Assembly (NCBI GenBank): GCA_001466705.2
Contig: LATX02000046.1
Coordinates: forward strand, 434,001-498,000
Source of the DNA: Moniliophthora roreri
Lineage: Eukaryota; Basidiomycota; Agaricomycetes; Agaricales; Marasmiaceae
Length of the DNA stretch: 64,000 nt
Reading direction: 5' to 3'
The position numbers and the translations under genes are program-made. Of this stretch, positions 56,653 through 64,000 are shown one piece after another. The notes below the pieces were generated by a model. That model searched no databases and was not told where the DNA came from. It saw nothing but the letters and a program-made list of their open reading frames with translations. Every line of letters starts with the position of its first letter. Positions within the stretch are counted from its first letter, which is position 1.

Positions 56653-57857
56653 CAGAGAGGATTTAGATATCTACATATACATACAGACGTTTTCTATGGA
56701 CAGTAATATTTACAACGCACGTGTATACCTAGGAATCGGGGACATCAGGATGGAGCATGCATGCATAATCTATGTTGGGGACTTGGCTGTAGTGTTGGCA
56801 GAGTGGCCAGGGTCATGAACATGCGAGTTCACACGCATCACCTTTCTTCGCTCCTTCATGATCATTGCGGCATGTATCATACTGAGAGGGTATCCGCTTG
56901 ACTCGGAGGGGTCACACACACTGAGGCCTGGCCGAATGGATTAGGAATCTCAAATAACTGGCGCCGACTTGAATATTACGGACTCCAAAATTTCACTTCC
57001 CAATTCCTTGGAACCCTTCAGGTCGCTTCTTGCACAGGCTCTCAGGTTAGTTCTGGTGTAGACCCGGGCTGCTCATTTCGATACTAGACAAACATTGGCT
57101 CGGAGTCGGAGCGGCTTCCGACGCGTGCTACGAATTTCGATGGTCGAGGGTGTTTTAGACTCTTTTTGACTTTTGTATCGTCCCCGGCGCTCAAGTTCTT
57201 TCACCAAATATCGAAAAAAGCACATCATTACGAGGAAGCCGATCGAAGACCGGGTTTCCATTTGCACAGGTCCGACTCGGAGGGCTGGCTGTTGCCAACA
57301 CGTCCACGTTCCCTCGAGGGTTTGTTTTCCGAGTCCTCTTTTTTTGGGGGGGTTACTTCGATCTACTAGTACATGCCGTTTATAAACTCAATCTCACACC
57401 TTTTGAGTCTTCACGAGTCACTAGTTCACTAGCATGATGCGTCCAACTCGAGCTCGGTTCGCTCTATAATCTATTTCTTCTTCATGCAACTTGAGGTTTG
57501 CCGCCAAACACAGCCAGAGCGCGGGAAAGGACAAATTTCCGGTACTGTCGACCAAATGCGGGTCTTTGCATCCTCACAACCCGCGCACGCCTTTTTCCAA
57601 TTTCTAAAGAAATTATCACAGCTCACGGCGGTCTTTTTTCGTTCAACTTGGGGGTATAAACAGGTGCGCAAAACCTCGTTCGACTTTATCATCACCTCCT
57701 CTCGAAACTTGCGAGTTACAACTCACATCTTCATCATGCAATTCAAGAATCTTCTATTTGCCGCTGCTCTCGCAGTATGCGCCACCGCTTCGCCTCATGA
57801 ACGTCGTCAAGGCGAGGGTGGTATTTGGAACCCCAAGATCACCTCTCCAAACGACAA
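56476..57857 (+). repeat. Assembly overlap, first copy (1382 bases)
   Basis: Identical, as far as I can read, to 57859-59240 at a constant offset of 1383. It covers the end of the kinase-like gene, the intergenic region and the first codons of the Kre9-like gene, and ends exactly at the N. Confidence 0.93.
57736..57857 (+). pseudogene. Artefactual partial copy of the Kre9/Knh1-like gene
   Basis: The first 122 bases of the gene at 59119, cut off by the N at 57858. It should not be counted as a separate gene. Confidence 0.9.
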
Positions 57858-57858
57858 N
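57858..57858. other. Single-N contig join
   Basis: Left contig ends and right contig begins with the same 1382 bases. Collapsing them would remove 1383 bases from the window. Confidence 0.93.
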
Positions 57859-59240
57859 TGTGGGGATTAGGTGTGTCGTGTTCCTCTTTTCGTGGTTAAT
57901 TTGGGTTACTAATGGAAAAACTATGCTAGCGTAAACGGAGGTATCAATTGGCCTGAAGGCGTGGTACCAAGAGGATTGATCACAAAGGAACATGATGAAT
58001 ATTGGTTGAGGACTTGGTTAGATTGTTTGTCGTAGCAGAGAGGATTTAGATATCTACATATACATACAGACGTTTTCTATGGACAGTAATATTTACAACG
58101 CACGTGTATACCTAGGAATCGGGGACATCAGGATGGAGCATGCATGCATAATCTATGTTGGGGACTTGGCTGTAGTGTTGGCAGAGTGGCCAGGGTCATG
58201 AACATGCGAGTTCACACGCATCACCTTTCTTCGCTCCTTCATGATCATTGCGGCATGTATCATACTGAGAGGGTATCCGCTTGACTCGGAGGGGTCACAC
58301 ACACTGAGGCCTGGCCGAATGGATTAGGAATCTCAAATAACTGGCGCCGACTTGAATATTACGGACTCCAAAATTTCACTTCCCAATTCCTTGGAACCCT
58401 TCAGGTCGCTTCTTGCACAGGCTCTCAGGTTAGTTCTGGTGTAGACCCGGGCTGCTCATTTCGATACTAGACAAACATTGGCTCGGAGTCGGAGCGGCTT
58501 CCGACGCGTGCTACGAATTTCGATGGTCGAGGGTGTTTTAGACTCTTTTTGACTTTTGTATCGTCCCCGGCGCTCAAGTTCTTTCACCAAATATCGAAAA
58601 AAGCACATCATTACGAGGAAGCCGATCGAAGACCGGGTTTCCATTTGCACAGGTCCGACTCGGAGGGCTGGCTGTTGCCAACACGTCCACGTTCCCTCGA
58701 GGGTTTGTTTTCCGAGTCCTCTTTTTTTGGGGGGGTTACTTCGATCTACTAGTACATGCCGTTTATAAACTCAATCTCACACCTTTTGAGTCTTCACGAG
58801 TCACTAGTTCACTAGCATGATGCGTCCAACTCGAGCTCGGTTCGCTCTATAATCTATTTCTTCTTCATGCAACTTGAGGTTTGCCGCCAAACACAGCCAG
58901 AGCGCGGGAAAGGACAAATTTCCGGTACTGTCGACCAAATGCGGGTCTTTGCATCCTCACAACCCGCGCACGCCTTTTTCCAATTTCTAAAGAAATTATC
59001 ACAGCTCACGGCGGTCTTTTTTCGTTCAACTTGGGGGTATAAACAGGTGCGCAAAACCTCGTTCGACTTTATCATCACCTCCTCTCGAAACTTGCGAGTT
59101 ACAACTCACATCTTCATCATGCAATTCAAGAATCTTCTATTTGCCGCTGCTCTCGCAGTATGCGCCACCGCTTCGCCTCATGAACGTCGTCAAGGCGAGG
59201 GTGGTATTTGGAACCCCAAGATCACCTCTCCAAACGACAA
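57859..59240 (+). repeat. Assembly overlap, second copy (1382 bases)
   Basis: Second reading of 56476-57857. The unique sequence resumes at 59241. Bases 57859-58035 repeat the end of the kinase-like gene. Confidence 0.93.
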
Positions 59241-59686
59241 AACTGTGTGGTGTGTCGGGAAGACGGTCAAGGTTACTTGGTACGTATTCGTTGTCCTTGG
59301 GGTACTCACCAACTTCCCGGGTTAATCAAGCGTATACATAGGGACACCAGCGGTAAACCTCAAAATTTTAACGACAATCCAGCCATTTTTCTTTTCAGCG
59401 ACATTGATTTCAAACTATGTAAGATCTGCCTGTTTGTATGCTCGAGGTCGACATTATTGACTCTGGTGAAATTGTAGCCGAAACCTTGAAAGACTGGAAG
59501 TCCTTCAGTTTGAACGCTGGTTCTATCGATGTTAAGGTGCCAGAGGTCAAGGACGGGAAAGAATATTTTATTAATCGTGCGTATTCCCGCCGCTCGTTTT
59601 CTAGTCCTTACTAATCTGATTTGTTTTACACAGTCGCTAGTGACTCTGGAAATAGGAGTCCGAAGTTCTCCATTAAACACTGTTAA
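59119..59686 (+). CDS. Secreted Kre9/Knh1-like domain protein, 129 residues
   Basis: Four exons in my model, 59119-59279, 59342-59418, 59478-59576 and 59634-59686; phases give 130 codons with the stop. The first 19 residues (MQFKNLLFAAALAVCATAS) are a signal peptide, followed by a possible Kex2-type site at RR. The rest fits the fungal Kre9/Knh1-like beta-sandwich: WNPKITSPNDKTVWCVGKTV, KVTWDTS, NPAIFLFSDIDFKL, SFSLNAGSIDVKVPEVKDG, YFINLASDSGNRSPKFSI. Many mushroom genomes encode short members of this group as secreted or GPI-linked wall proteins. No GPI signal is visible here. An alternative splice in the last exon would give a tail ending KREVDEDEN. A TATA-like GGTATAAAC precedes the gene at about 59036. 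The 5' part is repeated falsely at 57736. Confidence 0.88.
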
Positions 59687-59932
59687 GGAGTGTTCTAGTT
59701 CTGGCAAGCGTGAAGTCGACGAAGATGAAAACTGATTCTTGGCACCCATTCTTCCCGGCTGCGATGCTACGTCGGGGGAACACTTGGGTGCTGCTGTAAA
59801 GATTTTTTATTTACTTTAGACGGCCAAAGCCAAAAAAAGGAAGTTGTGTATAAAATGTATAGTACAAGTTGTTGGGCGAATTGTATAGATCGGCGATAAT
59901 GCTTTGACCTTATACTCACTTGCTCTCGGTTA
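59687..59932. other. Convergent 3' intergenic region
   Basis: Between the stops of the Kre9-like gene (plus) and the alcohol oxidase gene (minus). Nothing else seen. Confidence 0.6.
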
Positions 59933-62900
59933 CTACAGCTTGACACCCAATTCCTCCGCAATAAGCACTGCGGCCTTCTCACCAATTGTCAACGCCGTAC
60001 TGTATGTGTTGGCTGCGACATTCGCCGGGCATATGGATATCTATTCAGATTCCAGACTGTCTGTCAGTCAATTCAATGACTGCAAGGACAACACGACTCA
60101 CATCAGCAACCTTGAGATTCGTCACTCCATATACGTTAAGCCGGGAGTCAACCACTATCACGATCAGAAGGTTAACGCCATTGACAGGAAGGGCCTATTG
60201 AAAAAGATTACTCACCACCCCCTTGATCCCTCGGTTTCATCGCGCAAGTGCCCAGCTGGGATCAGAGTAAGTACCGTTAGCAGTGCTGTTAGCGTTCAAT
60301 TGGATCCAAGATCTTACTCACCGAATGCCATGCGGTTTGTACTATGATGCAAATGGATGCTATCGTAAGTGCCGGCCACCGTGAACAAGAAAAGAAGGCA
60401 TACCAAAGACCTTGTTAAACTCCTCAATAACTTTATCGTCTTCCTTGGTATACTTGATATTCGGCGCATCTATAGGAGTCGGCCCACTAGCCTTGGTCTC
60501 ATCCTTGACAGCTGCGTCGCTGTCTGGAGAGAACGCAGGGTGTCCGGGAAGATGATCTCCTTTGTATACACTCATCCTACGTGCAATTTCTCGAGCTTTT
60601 TTGTATCCCCATCGGAGAGTCGCATGGTCTGCTCGGCTACGGGAGCGTTATCAGCGAGATGTACTAGAATGGAAAGGAAGGCCAGACTCACTCGGCAAGG
60701 AAGTTGGGGTCAAAGTCGTGGCTTGCATTTGCATCATCACCAGACGTGATGTGGACGTGTCCCAATGATACTGGGTATTGCTGAATACGAATCAGCACCA
60801 TATGATGAAGACGTTAGTTGACGGAATGGAAGTTGGGGGATGCATACCGTAAAGTATCCAACACTGTAGTACTTGCGTGGTGTAGCAACGGCTGGATCGA
60901 CGAGGTTACTGTTGACGTGGACTTGATGAATTGATGCTTTCAATTGACATGCAATATGGAGCTATACGCACCAAGAGACGGCGCCGACCCAGATGACTGG
61001 CTTGTCGGGTGCGTTCTCAAAATAGGATTTCCATCTGTGCTCGAACTCAGGCCCAAGTTCCTTCAGATCTTCTGCCGTTGGGCGCATCTTGATTCCGGCG
61101 TCAAGACCACTGGACGTCAAATCGGTTTAGCATAATCAATGAGAGCAAGCGCCTAAAGGCATACTTATGGGCTAGGAGTCCTTTTCCCTCTGACCATACT
61201 GCGAGCCACTCTAATCGCTGGTCAGCAACTCGTAGGAAGGGAAAAAGAGCTCGGACATACTATTCACTTCGGCCTCATCTCCTCTGAACAAGGCATCCAT
61301 AGTCTCAGCCTCGTCTGACGCTTGGTACGGGATAAAGCACACATTGTGATCTACGGCCAAGTAAGGAAATCAGAGTACTATTCTTGCTCAGATTCGAAAC
61401 AGATTACCTTGATAATTCTCACCAACACCAGGCAGGTCTACTTTTACCCGCACGCCATGCTTCTTGAGAATTTCAGAACCACCGATACCGGATCTATAAT
61501 GAATTCAAAGCGGCATTAGCACCGGCAAGGGTTCCAAGAGTGGTCGCAACACTAACCGCTCAAGGATAGTAGGAGATCCGAATGCACCTGCGGACACGAC
61601 CACCAGTTTAGCGGCCTTTGCTATCTCCACCGTTTGATCAGCATTTGGATTCAATACAGTGTCATTCACGTATTCCACTCCGACCGCCTTGTCTCCTCTG
61701 ATTTTAGATCAGTGAATGGGGTAAGGTAACCGATGGGAAAAACATACTCAAAGATCACGCGCTTCACGCGCTTTCCGGTCAATACAGCTAGGTTCTTGTT
61801 GTGTTCCTGATTATAGATATAGTGGTGGGGCACGTCAGAACGGCGACCAGTATCCCTGTCAATCCATCTAATGAAACATTAGCTCATTAATGCCTCTACG
61901 AGCTAAGTAGAAATGTAGATCATACTTTTGCCATATCTAAAAGCAGCGGTATTAGTAGACACTTCAATCATCATGTAATCGGAAGATAGCTCACACCGTA
62001 GCCGTTACACTCGTAAAGTCCGTTTACGTCGTGAATAGGGCCTCGATCCTTATCGATTTTCAAGGCAACGTCCATGAATCGCTTGCCAACATTGGTGATG
62101 GTACCTCCCAAGGAGACCTTCAGTGGGCCGTCATACCCATGGGTGTCTTGGTTGGGTTCGACTTGATACGTTTCCGTCTGAAGAACAGAAACAACGTAAG
62201 TGAGAGATGATCAAAAAAAGAAGGGTTCAGTCTGGAATGCCATCCATTGTTGCGGAACACAGTTTCCCAGTCGTCGTAGTCGGACGCGGCAGCACGGGTG
62301 TACATCGTGACTAATCCAAGAATCATTAGCAACAACCTCCTTCGATGTAAAATGATGTCGCCCACAGTTGACAGATGAGCCTCCACCTAGACATCTTCCC
62401 GACGGTGTGACGAGAGACCGGCCACCAATGTTCTCCGAGGGCTTGCCGATGTTGAAGGTAACTGTCTTGCTAGTTGGTGCGAGGTGACTAAAGTAACGCG
62501 CTGGCTGAACATGAGCGTCTAGGCCTTTTGTATGCTCTCCCGCTTCCAAAATCTAGAAAGAAATGAGCGATGTGAACGACGCGTAATTGAGCNGTCAATC
62601 CATCTAATGAAACATTAGCTCATTAATGCCTCTACGAGCTAAGTAGAAATGTAGATCATACTTTTGCCATATCTAAAAGCAGCGGTATTAGTAGACACTT
62701 CAATCATCATGTAATCGGAAGATAGCTCACACCGTAGCCGTTACACTCGTAAAGTCCGTTTACGTCGTGAATAGGGCCTCGATCCTTATCGATTTTCAAG
62801 GCAACGTCCATGAATCGCTTGCCAACATTGGTGATGGTACCTCCCAAGGAGACCTTCAGTGGGCCGTCATACCCATGGGTGTCTTGGTTGGGTTCGACTT

Positions 62901-63520
62901 GATACGTTTCCGTCTGAAGAACAGAAACAACGTAAGTGAGAGATGATCAAAAAAAGAAGGGTTCAGCACCTTCTTCAATAATGGTAAAAGGTCTCTGGAA
63001 TGCCATCCATTGTTGCGGAACACAGTTTCCCAGTCGTCGTAGTCGGACGCGGCAGCACGGGTGTACATCGTGACTAATCCAAGAATCATTAGCAACAACC
63101 TCCTTCGATGTAAAATGATGTCGCCCACAGTTGACAGATGAGCCTCCACCTAGACATCTTCCCGACGGTGTGACGAGAGACCGGCCACCAATGTTCTCCG
63201 AGGGCTTGCCGATGTTGAAGGTAACTGTCTTGCTAGTTGGTGCGAGGTGACTAAAGTAACGCGCTGGCTGAACATGAGCGTCTAGGCCTTTTGTATGCTC
63301 TCCCGCTTCCAAAATCTAGAAAGAAATGAGCGATGTGAACGACGCGTAATTGAGCAGGATGAGAGCACGCACCAGGATTTTGAGATTTGGATCAGCAGCT
63401 GCGAGTCGCCCTGCGGCTACACAAGCTGCAGCGCCTGTCAAACTTGTATCAGCTCTATTCAAGAAGCTTGCGACAGTGACACGCACCGCCTCCCGCGAAG
63501 ACAATGTCGTAGGTCGCCAT
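59933..63520 (-). CDS. GMC oxidoreductase, alcohol (methanol) oxidase type
   Basis: An intron-rich gene starting ATG at 63520 (MATYDIVFAGG, intron, GAAACVAAGRLAAADPNLKI), which forms the FAD-binding glycine motif. Further exons read ILEAGEHTKGLD; LGGGSSVNFTMYTRAAASDY; GWHSRDLLPLLKKV; DTHGYDGPLKVSLGG; TGRRSDVPHHYIY; SGIGGSEILKKHGVRVKVDL followed by PGVGENYQDH; GLDAGIKMRPTAEDLKELG; YPVSLGHVHITSGDD; and an exon with YKGDHLPGHPAF. The C-terminus has the active-site TAWHS/LGTCAMKPRDQGG, VVDSRLNVYGVTNLKVAD and ICPANVAANTYSTALTIGE, stopping at 59933-59935. This order matches fungal alcohol oxidases, which oxidise short alcohols and release H2O2, feeding peroxide to lignocellulose decay. There is no signal peptide, as is usual for them. 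The assembly duplicates part of it, so as written the reading order is interrupted at 62593. Confidence 0.9.
61858..62592 (-). repeat. Assembly overlap in the alcohol oxidase gene, copy with 27-base deletion
   Basis: 735 bases, matching 62594-63355 at an offset of 736 at its left end but lacking 27 bases that encode DLLPLLKKV. It stops at the N and lacks the first exons. Confidence 0.92.
62593..62593. other. Single-N contig join
   Basis: Separates two near-identical readings of the same part of the alcohol oxidase gene. Confidence 0.93.
62594..63355 (-). repeat. Assembly overlap in the alcohol oxidase gene, full-length copy
   Basis: 762 bases; contains the 27 bases (62968-62994) missing from the other copy and is continuous with exons 1 and 2. 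This copy is the canonical one for the family. Confidence 0.92.
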
Positions 63521-64000
63521 ACAAGTAGAATGTTTGGGTGGAGGTTTAGGTTGATTCTGGCGCTCTGCGATGCCATTGTATTGAAGATATAAATGCTAGG
63601 AAAGTGGATGCCATTTTGAGTACTAATCAGGAGTAGTATCAATCAATATCAGACCCTTCTTTCGAAGTTCAAGATGGATATGGAGATGAAGAGGTATCGG
63701 AGATCCAGAAGGATGGCATGCGTTGACGTGGTCAACCATCACGCAACTCCGGAGTCGGGCACAGCCACTACCCGAGTTTTTGAGCTCAACATCCACGGAC
63801 CACCAAAATTCTGGTTTTCTTGGAAAAGAAAACCAAGCGATCATCGGAGTCCGTGTACTCGATTCTTGCCCTCAAAATGTTTCGAGAATTCCGCTACCGC
63901 GACGGACTCGAAGTCCATATGAGTGGGTCCTTTGTGGGTACTAATTCAAGGTTTATCTTCGTCTTCCCGGAGGTGACTTTCTTTCTGGAGTGGCAAGATT
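63521..64000. other. Promoter side of the alcohol oxidase gene, window edge
   Basis: Upstream flank of the oxidase gene. Short open frames on both strands have no recognisable content. Confidence 0.5.

Noticed and set aside
57736..59686. Two tandem Kre9/Knh1-like genes
   Set aside because: The first is an exact copy cut by an N; it is an assembly overlap.
59360..59749. 129-codon minus-strand open frame opposite the Kre9-like gene
   Set aside because: The plus-strand model has a signal peptide, domain match and consistent splice phases; the minus frame has no recognisable content.
1..64000. tRNA, rRNA, riboswitch and CRISPR searches by eye
   Set aside because: I found no convincing cloverleaf, rRNA core or array. 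A covariance-model scan would be needed to exclude a tRNA.

Overview
The window looks like nuclear DNA of a mushroom-forming fungus (Basidiomycota, Agaricomycetes, probably Agaricales). The reasons are many GT-AG introns of about 45-65 bases, Agaricomycete gene families (orphan seven-helix proteins, F-box/leucine-rich proteins, a Mx-like dynamin, an alcohol-oxidase-type GMC flavoprotein, a Kre9/Knh1-like secreted protein), and a Ty1/copia retrotransposon. The closest genus was not determined.

Layout. 0.6-5.2 kb: two tandem paralogous seven-helix membrane protein genes on the minus strand. 5.7-5.9 kb: a 175-base foldback element. 6.9-10.0 kb: a dynamin-type GTPase gene, followed by a truncated C-terminal copy (10.3-10.7 kb). 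10.7-25.4 kb: a repeat graveyard holding a complete 9.3-kb copia element with 636/626-base LTRs and a 5-base target duplication, then a 396-base inverted repeat. 26-37 kb: a segmentally duplicated region in which a 564-residue gene of unknown function (26.8-28.9 kb, minus) has an inverted, 3'-truncated copy (35.0-36.4 kb, plus), with shorter direct repeats between, and then a decayed short-chain dehydrogenase. 37.9-53.8 kb: five F-box/leucine-rich paralogues (three intact, two broken), interleaved with a secreted acidic-repeat protein, glucosamine-6-phosphate N-acetyltransferase and a divergent ribosomal protein pair (eL21/uS4). 54.6-63.5 kb: a kinase-like protein, a Kre9/Knh1-like secreted protein and an alcohol oxidase.

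The conserved core (47-50 kb) is housekeeping: amino-sugar synthesis for chitin and two ribosomal proteins. Around it lie fast-evolving lineage-specific families. There is no operon logic; the nearest thing to shared control is the roughly 300-base divergent promoter between the two ribosomal protein genes.

Three single Ns (23292, 57858, 62593) mark contig joins. At two of them the flanks repeat exactly or nearly so (1382 bases; 735 versus 762 bases), so the second copies are very probably uncollapsed assembly overlaps or haplotypes, not real duplications. The most unusual biology is the copia element: its gag-pol frame carries about 3 kb of extra coding sequence between gag and protease, it is primed by an internal fragment of initiator tRNA, and it is decaying mainly by CpG transitions that turned arginine CGA codons into TGA.
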